Source: Zygnema cylindricum
Lineage: Eukaryota; Streptophyta; Zygnematophyceae; Zygnematales; Zygnemataceae
Assembly: GCA_037447655.1 (NCBI GenBank)
Contig: JBBHKE010001069.1
Location: forward strand, 1-51,175
Direction: 5' to 3'
Length of the DNA: 51,175 nucleotides
How positions within the stretch are numbered: the first letter of the stretch is position 1; each line of letters opens with the position of its first letter. The notes under the pieces were generated by a model. That model did not search any database, was not told the DNA's origin, and saw only the letters and a program-made list of their open reading frames with translations. This document shows positions 20,765-32,135 of this stretch, piece by piece. The translations under genes and the position numbers were made by a program.

Positions 20765-21813
20765 TGAAACTCTGAGACCTCCATAAGTCCTCAAAGTGGA
20801 CAGCTTCTAAGAAGCCTCTAGGATAATCCTGACTCCTTTGTGTTTAAGCAAAAATAACTGCCACCCTGGCAGACAAAAACACTGACCAACTTCACCCCTG
20901 TGAAGGCAAGACTCCCCTGAGTCGATAGCAAAAAGAATCTCTGAATTTGCTCCCCTGAGCAGTAAGTTATGGAGGGTCAAAGTTGACCTTTTGTACAGAA
21001 GCTCTCTGGAGAGGGGGTCCTATCTTCTAATTTTTCTAAGTCCTATCTCTCTCACAGACTCTATCTACTGATGTACGGAACCAATCAAAATTGAGTTCCG
21101 TACGCAAAAGTACAGCTGCCGGTGTACTTTATGTACGGACATTGTACGACATGTCCAAAATGTCGACACATGTCAAATCCGGATTCGGTGCCATAATCTC
21201 CGGAGATTCCACAATCCAACGGAATTTCGCCACGCGTCATCCGATGTGGCGATGGCCACAAACCGCCGAAATCTTCCTCCGCGATCTCGGCGCTAATTCC
21301 GGCCGTCCGATTAAATTCGGCTTTAATCGTAGCCGTAATAAATACATGCGCGGTATTTGTTTCATTTACGAAACAAATGCGCGGTACTGATTTGTGTCTG
21401 TACCGTAGATCGTACATTATATATTACTGGATCTATGTATCCCGTTATTCATTTCAATTAAATGGTTTATCGCACGTATACGTATTTAAATAAATATCAA
21501 ACTATATGCTACGTAACACTACCGCTAGACTTAACGGCTAAGGCTACCGGCTGTTTCTTGTCTGCCTATCGGTAGGTACAAGGATCAAATCCTGCCGCCG
21601 GCACATACATTTTAATTTAACAAAATAAACCCTAAAATAAAATTCCCGTAAACCTCATGATAGCCAAGGTAGCCATGGCTCTAGCTTCCTCTCCAATTTC
21701 TCAGTGACTGCGACAAGTTTGAGAGTTGGAGAGAGAAGTTAGAGATAGACTGCCTCGACTTCTATATTTCTTTTCAGACATAGAAAATACTAATAAAACC
21801 ATTAGTTTCTACA
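20765..21813. mobile_element. LTR-B copy 4 (1049 bp), no matching TSD
   Basis: It begins TGAAACTCTGAGACC and ends TTTCTACA, with the family's stem-loop at 21679-21744. Its left flank is chromovirus LTR (ACTCT) and its right flank is the copia-1 polypurine tract (CTCCC), so no duplication is present. The part of the copia-1 LTR expected here is missing. A recombination between two LTR-B copies, one in each host element, would explain both facts. Confidence 0.85.
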
Positions 21814-21828
21814 CTCCCCTTATTTTCT
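21814..21828 (-). other. Polypurine tract of copia-1
   Basis: On the minus strand this reads AAAATAAGGGGAG directly after the RT/RNase H stop and directly before the TG of LTR-B. The AAGGGGAG core is the typical plus-strand primer of plant copia elements, normally abutting the 3' LTR. Confidence 0.75.
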
Positions 21829-23290
21829 AGTCAATCTTTAATTTCAGACCACTCTTCTCCCTGCAAAAAATTAGCTTAGGGGAAGGCACAGGTTTGGTCA
21901 TCATATCTGCTACCATCTCACTATCTGGTCTGTACTCTAAACTGATTATTTTGTTTTCTACTTTCTCTCTAACAAAGCTGAGTCTGATGTCCATGTGTTT
22001 GGCTTTAAAATGGTGTTTAGGATTGGCAGAAATAGCGATTGCTGCCTGATTATCACAAAATATTTTCTGCACACCACTCTTAAGGTGACCAAGCTCACCA
22101 AGCAAAGACTTGACCCACATCAATTCTTTTACAGCAGAGCAAGAGGCCATATACTCAGCCTCCATGGTGGACTGAGCAATAACCTTTTGCTGTTTGCTAC
22201 TCCAACAGCAAGCCCCATCACCCACATATAATACATATCCAGAAGTACATCTCCTCATCGGAGCATCACTATAACTCGCATCACTCCAAGTAGTGATGTC
22301 AGTATTCTCCCCACCCAAATGCAACCATAGATCTCTAGTTCCTACCAAGTATCTAAGGACTCTCTTAGCTGCCTCCCAATCCTTCTTAGTGGGAGCATTT
22401 AGACTTCTACTCAGCACTCCTACAGCTGCAGCTAAATCCGGCCGGGTACAATTCATAAAATAGATTAGACTTCCCACTACTTGCCTGTAAGGAATAGTCT
22501 GCATGAACTTCTGTTCATCAGGAGATAATTCCTCGTCTAAGACTATGACTCCTTCTTCCTCACTCCCCTCACTTCCCTTCTTCAACTCCATTGGAGTTGT
22601 ACAACTATTAGCTTTATCCATTTGAAATTTTTCAAGCATGTTCCCTATTGCTTCCTTTTGAGTCAATCTTATAATTTTCCTTTTTCGGTCTCTCTCTACT
22701 TGAATTCCCAAAATATATTTTGCTTCCCCCATATCCTTCATTTCAAATCTCCCCTTAAGATCGGTTTTCAGTTTATTAATTTTTTCCATTGATTTTGTTA
22801 AAACAAGCAAATCATCAACATAAATTGCAATAAATATAAAACCTTCCTCATCTTCGAAAACATAGATTGAGTGATCTGAGCTGATCCGAATATATCCTAG
22901 ACCGGTAAGAAACTCATCAAGCTTCTTATTCCACTGTCGAGGCGCCTGTTTCAAACCATAAAGAGATTTAATCAGCCGGCATACCTTACTCTCCTCTCCT
23001 TCTTCCACAAACCCTTCGGGTTGTCGCATGAAGATCTCCTCTTCCAATTCTCCATGCAAAAAGGCTGTTTTGATGTCCATCTGGTGCACTTCCATGTCTT
23101 CCGCCGCTGCTAAACGGAGAAGTGTGCGGACGGAGGGAAATCTGACCACCGGGGCAAAGGTTTCCTCGTAGTCAATTCCTTCCTTTTGTGTAAATCCCTT
23201 TGCCACTAATCTGGCCTTGTAGCGCTCCATTGTGTTATATCTGGGTTCAGTTTTAGTTTGAAAACCCACTTACAACCAATAAGTTTTCGG
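21827..23290 (-). pseudogene. Copia-1 reverse transcriptase and RNase H
   Basis: A 480-codon open frame. It contains YKARLVAKGFTQKEGIDYEE, FAPVVRFPSVRTLL, HQMDIKTAFLHGELEEEIFM, LYGLKQAPRQW and the catalytic YVDDLLVLTKS. RNase H follows, with YFMNCTRPDLAAAVGVLSR, WSDASYSD, AQSTMEAEYMA and the terminal KHMDIRLSFVRE region. It is full length compared with plant copia RT-RH and keeps its active-site residues. The join to the upstream piece is a one-base frameshift near 23230-23269, so it is recently inactivated rather than ancient. Confidence 0.95.
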
Positions 23291-23784
23291 TTAGGTGGAC
23301 AGTCCACCAGCTCCCAAGTATCGGCTGCCATGATTGAAGCCATCTCCTCATTGATGGCTGTCTTCCACCGGTTTCTTTCTGGACAAGTCATCGCCTCTCC
23401 ATAAGTTTGAGGTTCATCTTGATGAGATAGTTTAGTTACCTTGTTATTAACCTGTTTTTCTTGCAGTCTTTTGCTACTTCTCCTCCCCCCCCCAAAATGT
23501 GAGGCCGGAATAGATGGTTCTCGTGCATTCTTTCGAACAAACTCGGCTTCTCCCCTATCCCTTGATTCCGAATCAATTTCCACCACGTCTTCCGCTTCGA
23601 GTAGAGTTGTCACTGGAGTTTCCACAGCCGAGTCCTTTTCGGTCTGATTTGTTCCTGCAAGAATGTCATCTTCTCTAAAACCTGGATAGTTAGGAAGCTC
23701 AAAGTCATCGGAATTTTCTGACTCAAATCTGATTTTTACTGACTTCGTATATTTGAAGGGATCCACAGACTTTCCTTCATCCAT
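23206..23784 (-). pseudogene. Copia-1 integrase-RT linker and RT start
   Basis: An acidic, poorly ordered linker (ESENSDDFELPNYPG and following) leads to the RT entry motif TYGEAMTCPERNRWKTAINEE and ELVDCPPNRKLIGCKWVFK. It is continuous with the RT frame apart from one frameshift, and with the integrase C-terminus through a short frame-changed stretch at 23785-23838. Confidence 0.9.
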
Positions 23785-23789
23785 AACTA

Positions 23790-24143
23790 CTAGATGCTTT
23801 ACTAAGATTATATCTTCCCTTTTTAGATCATAAACTCTTTATCCTTTAACATCTTCATCATATCCTAATAAGTATCCTAGTTTTCCTTTAGGATCTAGCT
23901 TCCAATTGGACCGATCAGTATCTAGACTGAACACTTGACTGCCGAAAACCTTTAAGTGAGATATGTCTGGTTTCCGGCCTGTCCATCTCTCATAAGGTGT
24001 TTGATCTCTTATAGCTGAAGTAAGAACTCTATTCTTGAGGTAATTAGCACAGTTCATTGCTTCTGCCCAAAACCTTTTCCCTATCTTTTTATCTGACAAC
24101 ATACTTCTAGCACTATCACTTAGTGTTCTATTTAACCTTTCAG
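23790..24143 (-). pseudogene. Copia-1 integrase C-terminal part
   Basis: It carries KRFWAEAMNCANYLKNR, TPYERWTGRKPDISHLKVFG and GKLGYLLGYDEDVKG, the conserved copia integrase C-terminal motifs. It is separated from the catalytic core by one missing G at about 24149 that turns the next codon into TAG. Confidence 0.9.
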
Positions 24144-25406
24144 CTACCCATTCTGTTGAGGATTTTCTGGAACTGTCTTTTGGTGTTGAACCCCATCTTC
24201 CCTCAGAAAATCCTCAAACTGGTTAGAAGTATACTCTCCACCATTGTCACTCCTTACTCTCTTGATTGGAGTTTTATGGAGTTTTTCGCTCCATGCTTTA
24301 TATTGTCTAAAACAATCCTCAGCCTCGGACTTGTTTTTCAAAAAATATATCCGGGAATACCGAGACCAATCATCAGTTATAGTCATCATAAATCTCTTCC
24401 CCCACGGTGAGGGCACTTTAGCCGGTCCCCAAATATCTGTGTGTACTAGATCTAGAATTTTTTCTCCCTTATAGGTGGCTGACTTAGGAAAGGGTAATCT
24501 GTTTGCTTTACCTTGAGCACATCCACTACAATCACTTATATCATCACTCTCACTAAACTGAATCCCTTCCACCACTCCCATCTTTTTCATCTCTCTTAAC
24601 TTATCTAGATTGACATGCCCAAGCCTCTTATGCCACATCATAATATCACGAACACCAACATAATAAAGTTTCTTCTTTTCATTACTTAAGATCAGCCTAA
24701 ACATCCCATGGCTACCTTTCTCAGCAATGAAATAGACATCATCCTCAAAACTAGCAGTAAAGACTCCTTCCCTAGTGCTAGTAAAAAAACCCTTATCATC
24801 TAATACTGATGTAGAGATAAGATTTTTGTTCAGCTTCGGAATAAACAATACATCGGAGAATGTTAATATGGATGTCTTTCCTTCTACTAACACTTTTAGA
24901 TCTACCGATCCTACAAGAGTAGTGGTGACTATCCTCCCATCCCTGTACTCTATCTCTATGGTGGGAATCTTTCTTATCTTAGTGAACAGGTGTCTATCCT
25001 TACACATGTGCATGGAGGCACCTGAATCTACAATCCAGCCTGCTTCACCTTTCAATCCACCGTAAGCACATTTCTGCCTTCGTGGAATTTCGACCTCATT
25101 TTTCGCCTCCAACTCCTCATCCAAAAGGAGCTCATCGTCCTCGTCCTCGGATTCAGCCTCAAGTACCTGTGTGACAAGGGCCTTTTTCTTTCCTCTCGGG
25201 GTACCACCGGTCTGCCCCTCCTTTAACCGAAGCTCGGTTAGCTTAGTGCACTCTGCCATATAGTGCCCCGGTTTCTTACAAAAATGACATAAACCTTTGG
25301 GAGCCCTTGGTTCGAACTCGTTAACCTGTTTTTTCTGCTCCCTACCCCCATAGTTTCCGACTGGTTTCCGAGAATCCTTGTTCCTCATATTGGTCGCTGT
25401 TGCCAA
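24144..25406 (-). pseudogene. Copia-1 nucleocapsid, protease and integrase core
   Basis: A 420-codon frame. It starts with a CCHC zinc knuckle (CHFCKKPGHYMAEC, residues about 40-53) and an acidic linker. Protease has the DSGAS active site (about residue 128). GAG-pre-integrase has HKRLGHVNLDKL, and the following C-S-G-C cysteines complete the HHCC motif. The DDE core comes next: VHTDIWGP for the first Asp, RSDNGGEY for the second, and the Glu in the PENPQQNG region at the end. All key residues are present; only frame interruptions prevent translation. Several plus-strand frames here are shadows. Confidence 0.95.
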
Positions 25407-25451
25407 GGCTTGGCCACTCTTTCCTCCCCTTCGGATCTCAATTGTATTCTC

Positions 25452-25990
25452 TTAAACGAGAATCATCCCTACCACTGAGTTCCATATCCACCTTGAGTCA
25501 GGCAAGTCCTGCACACGGTAAACTATGTTCACGAACTCATCAGGTAACTTCATCAGTAAACAGTTAACCTTTTCTTTTTCACTAAAATCTTTTCCCGCAC
25601 TCTGTAGCTCCATGAAGAGTGTAGCAAGCTCATTGCAAAAATCCAACATATTTCCCCCTTTGTATACATACTCCTTAACTTTCTGATCAGCCAAAAAGGT
25701 ACGGAAACATTGATTGGTTGTCACAAAATAACTCCTCGCTTGACGATATATTTCGACGTCCAAAACTGTCAGTCGTAATATCCGTCACTGTTCCTTCTCC
25801 AAAGTTTATGAGGCATTCGATTGACGCCCTGTACGGAACGAATACTCCTCCATCGCAGATACGCCCAAATAGATTTTGTAAATACAAATATTCACGGCGT
25901 TTGTATAACTCCACATCAATTCGTGTAATCGCTATTTGTTTTAGGGGGCCTTAAAATGATCTTCTCTTGAACTTTCAACCGTCACACCAG
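25452..25990 (-). pseudogene. Copia-1 gag (capsid, UBN2-like)
   Basis: The gag frame (25452-25763) includes SYFVTTNQCFRTFLADQKVK, MLDFCNELATLFMELQSAG and LLMKLPDEFVNIVYRVQDL, matching the UBN2-type capsid of plant copia elements. An upstream frame (to about 25914) supplies an N-terminal part after a frame change. A stop separates it from the zinc knuckle. Confidence 0.85.
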
Positions 25991-26972
25991 ATTTAGGCTC
26001 CACTGTATCTCTCGAACAGTTTTGCAGTACTTCGTACTCCACATTTCAAAGTGTCACAAAATATGTACTGCAGCAAAAATACAGAAACACAACGGCCACA
26101 CCAAAGTTCAGCGCCTGAAAAATTCAGAAAACGACCGAAATAGCCAGTAAATTATCGGTCTTTGTTCCAACACGGAACTCCTCCTCTTCCTCCTCAAAAT
26201 TTAACCTCAAAAGGGACTGAAACTTCATGTACACACGGTACCATTTCACGAACCCAAACGAAACATCAAATTAAACGCCAACATTAATTGTGATCAGATT
26301 TCACTTTCCGTTCAAGTGAATCGTACATAATATTCTCTTCATTTCCTTTTCCTTCACTTCTCTGCTTCTCCTCACTTACACTCACGGACGCCTCTTTCAC
26401 GCCTTCCACTTCCTCAAAGGAGCTTCACTTCTGAATTCTCATAATTTTCAAAACTTCCATGCGCACTTCCACCTCCTATTCCTTTGATCTCCTTGTTACG
26501 GCCAGACACATGTCTCCATATGTTGGACAATAAGCCATTCCTCCTCCTCAGAATTACAAGCGCCTACTGCATTGTCACCTTCACTAACTTCTTTTTTGTT
26601 TACTCCTCTCCTTTGTTTTCTCCGGCTTCTTTTTCGGCCAATTTCAACACAAACCGAAATCCGATTCCTTCGTCACATGACTTGAATTCTCTACAGCTCA
26701 ACCTCGAAGCTGTTTGCCATGCCGAATCTGAATTCACTCCTCTCCTTTTCAACTTATTTGACTTCTTTGACCTCTTCGCATTTTTTGAATTTTTCTTCAT
26801 CATCTTCTTTTTCTTTTACTTTGTAATAAGGATCACTTCCATCCAGATCGGGATCCGGTTCACTCTTCACAGGACAAAAGCCTTTTCTTCCTCCCATTAC
26901 CTCTACTCCCTCATTGACTTTTACACTCAAAGTGGAGTATTTTACTCTCAAACTAAAAACTGGAGCACTAAC
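25991..26972 (-). other. Copia-1 untranslated leader
   Basis: About 1 kb between the primer-binding site and gag. It holds only Lys/Glu-rich or Ser/Phe-rich frames without known domains. It probably contains the packaging and translation signals of the element, but none can be recognised. Confidence 0.6.
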
Positions 26973-26974
26973 AT

Positions 26975-26987
26975 GGCTCCGATACCA
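26975..26987 (-). other. Copia-1 primer-binding site (initiator-Met tRNA)
   Basis: The minus strand reads TGGTATCGGAGCC two bases after the LTR. It matches the complement of the 3' end of plant initiator-Met tRNA except for one base (TGGTATCAGAGCC is usual). This fixes the minus-strand orientation of the element. Confidence 0.9.
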
Positions 26988-26989
26988 AT

Positions 26990-27721
26990 TGTTAAAAATC
27001 GATAAAGTGCTCACAGAGATGCTTACATTAAAATCAATATCACAGCGGAAGCTAATAGATAATAAATCTCATAGCTGAAAACATTCTTTCACTGCTCACA
27101 GTATAAAAAATATATTAAGCTGAAGCTTCCTCCATACACAACTCTCACACTACTCTCATTCTTCTCTTATTCCGACATATATTTTACATCTTACACTTCC
27201 TCCTTCCTTATTCCTCTTCTCTTTCTACATCTTAATGTGTCACGCATTAAGACACATGTTGCATCTCTACTCAGATTGCATGATGCATCTCCCCAGAGTG
27301 CATACTAAACTGATGGAAAATACTCACTAATATACCTTCTTACCACCGACAACTCACGGCTACTAACTCCACTAAGTGAAAACAAACGAGGGCGCCGAAG
27401 TCCACATGCGGACGTGCGCCTAAAAAACATTCAAGCGTTGAAGCAAAGTGGCATGCACTAAAGGAACTAGACACGTACAACGTACTAAATATCATAGTCA
27501 CCTTTCAAGACAGACGTAACCAAACTGAACCATCACACACATAAATAATGTACCGGCTGGGTACTGAACCACGGTACATTAAACAAACCACAGGTACTCC
27601 GATGCAAGTCGTGAAACCATACTCAAACCCAAATCGCGCCACGCAAACCAAAAACGTCAACAAATCCGCAGACAGCCGATTCTCCACATCTCATCCGCCG
27701 ATTCTTCCAATAATCCTAACA
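26990..27721 (-). mobile_element. Complete 5' LTR of copia-1 (732 bp)
   Basis: It runs TGTTAAAAATCG...AATCCTAACA on the plus strand, with the 5-bp inverted ends TGTTA/TAACA. The first 306 bases match the truncated LTR at 12545-12877. The CAGCGGAAGC motif near its start is shared by the LTRs at about 41273 and 50388. On its right, the sequence of copy A resumes (GGCACATTTCAAACACTGCAC), matching copy B at 35046. Confidence 0.85.
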
Positions 27722-27747
27722 ATTGGCACATTTCAAACACTGCACTA

Positions 27748-28614
27748 GTGTTGGGTATTGGGTAAATTCATATGGTGATAATCTCGATATTCGATATATC
27801 GAATATCGATCGAGCAGGATCCTCGATATATCGTACCGAGAACAACATAAATCATCGCGATATATATCGCGATGCATAGTATTTTTTCAATTTATTTTTT
27901 TTATATTTTTATGTAATATGTTATTTTAGCGAAAAAGTCAAATTGTCTAATACGCTACGTACGCCGTGATTTTCGTTCCGTGACTTAAATGTAGACGCCG
28001 CAAAATGTAACCGACAAAAAAGTACTAATTCTGAAATTATAATGATTCATTATTTGGGGTATGGTTACAGGAGGAGGTCTCTGTAATAGTACGGACAGCA
28101 AAATTTACGTATTACAGAGGCCTCGGGTACATCGCGTATCTTTTGTCAAAAAGTTTACATACGTGTTCTGATATGAGTGGTTCCACGTAAGCTGACTGCC
28201 AAGTCTCAAAAATCATCGAATGCCTGGAAACCGACCTTTTTCGTCTTGAAAATCGTACCTGCGTATGATGTACGTGTACTTCACAAGTGTACCTCGTCAA
28301 TGTACCTCAGAGATCTCCTTCACTCTGCTGACTTTCAGGAAAAAACCGTATTTCTTTCCGGCAAAGATTTTACAGTCACTTTGTGGGGCCCAGGGGGAAG
28401 GGGGGGGGGGGGGGGGGGGGTGCTTTTGAATTTTCTTTTACCTTGCGTCGACTTCGATATATCGCGGTAGAAAATATATCGACTTGTCGTCCGATATATC
28501 GCAAAAATATCGCGATATTGTCATCCTCGATTATCGAGGCGATATATCGATTATCGGGTACCCAAAAATTAGTTACGTATAGAATATCGGCTAGGGGCCT
28601 TCGATACACAACAC
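27748..28614. mobile_element. Element C1, TA-flanked 867-bp non-autonomous element
   Basis: The ends are GTGTTGGGTAT and ATACACAACAC, inverted repeats with one mismatch, flanked by TA (27746-27747 and 28615-28616). The subterminal regions are packed with TCGATATATCGA-type self-complementary repeats on both sides. The interior has a run of 21 G at 28400-28420. No coding capacity was recognised. A second, rearranged copy (C2) lies inverted at about 32100-32985. Confidence 0.75.
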
Positions 28615-28616
28615 TA

Positions 28617-30386
28617 ATATTTAAAGTAACGAAAGCCCTATTAACGATTTCGTTCTTGGACATGGCGAATACTTTGAAAAGTACAACGTAAAAATCTGCG
28701 CTAAAATCCAAAGAACATTACAAATTTTCGGTTACATGGGCACACCGCCTTCGGAGTCTTTCCGAAACTGATTTATCCAGTTGCTCAATCTTGGCCAAGA
28801 TTCTTTAGTAGTCTCCCATAACTTAATTTATCTGGTTGCTCAATCTTTGGGCATTCTGTCGCGATGCGACGAAGTCAAAAGCTAACCGCCAAATATATTG
28901 TGTCGAGCCGGTCGGCAAAGCGTATTCGTAAGATGAACGATGTACAAAAATGGTCGGCTGACAGCTCTGCTACCCGTCAGTCGTACATAGTGCGAGATTC
29001 TCTGTGGCCGCAGCAAAACTTGATCGAATCTGTGGTGTGTACCAATCACCGACACTCCCTTCTTGGTCTTCGGGACAAATGACTTTTGGAACACGCTCGT
29101 GGCGTAGATTTCTGTTCATGGAACTGTTCAAATGCCTAATACAACGTCATTTTAAAATTTTAATCTACTTGTCGTGTTATTTGGTAGTTCGAGATTCGAT
29201 AAAGAAAAGTCCTACAGCAATTGTCCTTCCGAAGTTTCCAAGGAAGCTTTCGTGGAGCAGCAACGTTTCCACACCTCCAGAAAACGACAATTCTTATTTT
29301 TCAGCGACGATTCTACACTGGATGCGGTTGCCTGCCACACTGACATAACGTGGCAGTACACCGACCATCGTTATTGGCATTAAATATTTATTAATGCTAG
29401 TTCGAAATTGGAACATACAATACTAATTTAGTTCGGTGAGACGTGCCAGGTTATTATCCACTTCCTCATATAGTGTTGTTCACACTATTTGTTTGAGATA
29501 TATTTAGTGTTGCTAATGCTTATAACAATGGGCGGTGTGGTCCTGAACGTGGTCCAGGCCTCTCCCGTTAAGGTGTTGAAAGTACCATAATCGTACGGAA
29601 TCATTTCCAGGCTGTACAGGATTTTTCTGGCCAGGTTTTACCTCGTGCCAGATAAACTACAGTTGTCTCGACCACATGCCTTTTTCTGAGTGGCTCCACG
29701 TAGGCTTGTCTTTAGATAGTTAGAAAAAGTCAAAGATATTTAATGCGTACAATCTGAACGTAAGATATGTTCGGGAGTACTATCTCCTTGTACAATATGT
29801 ACGGAAATGTTTAATATCGAAAATCCATAAGTGCGTCATTCCAACGAAGAGAAGAGGAACATGTCATATCTGCCGGCCCAAAACTTCCTGGATTCTGTTA
29901 GATTCGCCTCCATTCTGGACATGGCCTTTTAGACGTGTATAGTATTCAACGGTTGTCCGACGTGGCACTAATATCTATGTGTATTGACTGTACACGGTCT
30001 ATAGCTCGCCGCGGGGACGGCTACAGACAAAATGGAAGGTATGCTTTGCCGACCTTATACGAGGGCCATATATACATCGAACGGTTAATAGTTACATGCG
30101 TACCCTTGGAGATCTTCGCAGATCGTCTAGTTGAGATGTTTTGCAAAAAACAAAAAAAAGCAATTAGGGCTAGGTACGAGAACGTACAGGAACCATTAAA
30201 GTACAGTACCTCCTGTCCTGTATGATATACAGAGTCGTAAAAATCATCATTTCGAGGATCAATGGCAGATTCTGTCACGTGATCCAGTTATTTTCGAATC
30301 TTCCTCGAGATCTCCGTCCGCCTTACAAGTACGCCGTCCGATGCCGCGGATCTGTCCAAGAGGGAGTGACACCCATTTCGCCTCGC
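28617..30386 (+). repeat. Upstream region of MYB copy 1 (duplicated)
   Basis: From 28804 (TTTAGTAGTCTCCCATAAC) to the MYB start codon, this is collinear with 35231-36797, with nearly the same length and only small indels. The first part (about 28616-29260) also occurs inverted at about 31365-32130. It presumably contains the promoter, but no core elements can be assigned confidently. Small frames such as 28864-29082 and 29004-29348 are not preserved between copies. Confidence 0.75.
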
Positions 30387-30867
30387 ATGGCGCGACCCGA
30401 CAGAGTATCGCGGCGGCCGTGGACGCCACAAGAAGACGCGCTGCTGCGGCGCGCAGTGGAGCTGTACGGACGACGCGACTGGGTCCGTACTGTATCACAC
30501 GTGCCGGAATTGGCGGCGAGGACTCCGAAATGCTGCCGGCGCCGATGGCTGCAGCACCTCGACCCGGAGGTCGGTGAGCCAATCACAGTAGTACAAAAAA
30601 AAACTAAGGATATTAAAAAAAAAATATAAAAAAACAGGAGATTAGAGGAAGGGAAAAACAAAAAGGATAAAATCCAATCGCGTGCACCCGGGATACGCTC
30701 AAAGGTTTTTTTTTGTTTTTCATTTATTGCCTTCTGGCGCGCAGGTTTGCAGAGGACGGTTTTCGGAACTTGAGAGCCGTACGATCGCCCTGGGACACGT
30801 GCGGTACGGACCGAGCTGGGCGAGGATTGTGAGGGCCCTGCCAAGAAGGACAGATGGCGCCATACGG
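30387..30867 (+). pseudogene. R2R3-MYB copy 1, exons 1-2 only (truncated)
   Basis: Exon 1 (30387-30569) starts MARPDRVSRRPWTPQED and carries repeat R2 with its three Trp: PWTPQED, RRDWVRT and CRRRWLQHLDPE. Intron 1 (30570-30744) follows. Exon 2 (30745-30867) begins VCRGRFSELESR and contains most of R3 up to RTDGAIR, ending at a GTATGC donor. Exons 3 and 4, present in copy 2, do not appear after the N gap. The conserved LPGRTD is LPRRTD here. Exons are strikingly GC-rich against AT-rich flanks. It is either a truncated paralogue or a gene whose 3' half was lost at the assembly gap. MYB proteins of this type bind DNA in the nucleus as transcription regulators. Confidence 0.75.
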
Positions 30868-31007
30868 GTATGCCACGTGGCAACACGAGGGAAATGGAGG
30901 GTTGCGATAGAGGAAGAAAGGGAGAGAGAGAGGAGGCGGGGGGAAGGAATGAGAAATGAAATAGAGGTGGAAGCAGGCATGAAAATAGTAAAATGAGAAG
31001 GGGAGGG

Positions 31008-31017
31008 NNNNNNNNNN
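31008..31017. other. Assembly gap (10 N)
   Basis: Ten N directly follow ATGAGAAGGGGAGGG. In copy 2 the equivalent point (about 37416) is the start of a 321-nt pure purine tract, so the gap most likely marks an unassembled repeat of that kind. Real distance and linkage across it are uncertain. Confidence 0.95.
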
Positions 31018-31364
31018 TAAGACAGCGATACGCTTCTTCAGTTTTCGATTGGCCGTTTAAATAACACAGCTCGGCCAGCCGTTTCGCATAAACATGCAAC
31101 TTCCTACATGTTTTTAACTGTTAACCTATATTTAGCTCTAAGACTAACCGGCGTCACTTTTACTAGAATAGATGTTCACACAGGTGGCTGTGAGGCAAGA
31201 ACCAGAAGCCTTGTTGGCTGAAAACCGTGTGCGAGCACCCCATCTAAGAACAAGTGCCTTGACAAGTTTACGGCTTACCTCATTACCTTGCAGTAGAATT
31301 AGATGCACAGCACAGGAATCCATCAAGTCCTAAACTTTGTAGAATGTCGTTTAATTGCTGCTAC
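31018..31364. other. Unassigned sequence after the gap
   Basis: No homology to MYB exon 3 or 4, and no repeat seen elsewhere in the window. A 60-codon minus-strand frame at 31144-31326 has no recognisable motif. I see nothing else here. Confidence 0.4.
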
Positions 31365-32135
31365 ACAAAAGCTTCCTAGGGAATTTCGTGAGGACAATTT
31401 GCTGTAAGATGTTTCAAATCCTGAACTACCTAAGGACACGACACGTAGATTAAGATGACGTTCCATTACTCCATTCGGCATTTGAACAGTTCCGTGAACA
31501 AGAATCTACCCCACGAGCGTGTGCCAAAAGTCGGTTGTTCCGAAGACCAAGAACGGAGTGTCGGTGGACACACTTGTAGATAAGATCATTTTCACTGCGG
31601 CCAATCAGAATCTCGATTTATATCCAATTGTCAATTTTTGTACATCCTTCAACGTACAAATACGCTTTGCCGACCGGCTCGACACAATAAATTTGCCGGT
31701 TAGCTTTTGACTTCTTCGCATAGCGACAGAATGATACGACATGATTGTCCCAAGATTGAGCAACCGGGTAAATTAGTTTCAGAAAGACTCCGAAGGCGGT
31801 GTGCCCATGTAACCGAAGATTTGCAATGTTACTTTGGATCTTAGCGCAGATTTTTACGTTGTACTTTTTCAAAGTACACCGCGAATCGTTATTAGCGTTA
31901 TGAACTCTATATCGGCACCCCAAAATTTTGAAATTAATACCTTAAATAGAATAAACTACACTATTTACGATCGTGGACCATAATCTGCCACGTCTCTCGG
32001 CACTAAATTAGAATGAATGACGATAATTTTTTCTTTACACTAATAATTTATCAACGCTAATAACGATTAACGGTGTACTCGCCATGTCCAAGAACAAAAT
32101 CGTTAATTTCTCAGCCGATATTGGATACGTATCTA
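31365..32135 (-). repeat. Inverted third copy of the MYB upstream region
   Basis: The reverse complement matches about 28540-29230 and, in part, 35231-35660. Shared landmarks include AAGCTTCC, the CACGAGCGTGT segment, GCCGACCGGCTCGACACAAT and AGATTGAGCAACC. It is interrupted by MITE-2 copy b. It contains no MYB coding sequence. Because it lies on the same contig as MYB copy 2, its inversion relative to that copy is not a gap artefact. Confidence 0.75.
31877..32075. mobile_element. MITE-2 copy b (199 bp), empty site known
   Basis: TIRs are CACCGCGAATCGTTATTAG and the inverse of CTAATAACGATTAACGGTG. TA lies on both sides (31875-31876, 32076-32077). The paralogous arm at about 28680-28715 reads AAAG-TA-TTCGCCATG without the element, proving that only TA was duplicated on insertion. 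Confidence 0.9.

Noticed and set aside
30574-30579. Stronger-looking GTGAGC donor just after MYB exon 1
   Set aside because: It would leave phase 1 and cannot join any nearby acceptor in the R3 frame; GAG|GTCGGT four bases earlier joins in frame with the expected R2-R3 spacing.
30323-31099. 258-codon minus-strand frame crossing the N gap
   Set aside because: It is antisense to MYB exons 1-2, reads through undefined bases and has no own motif.
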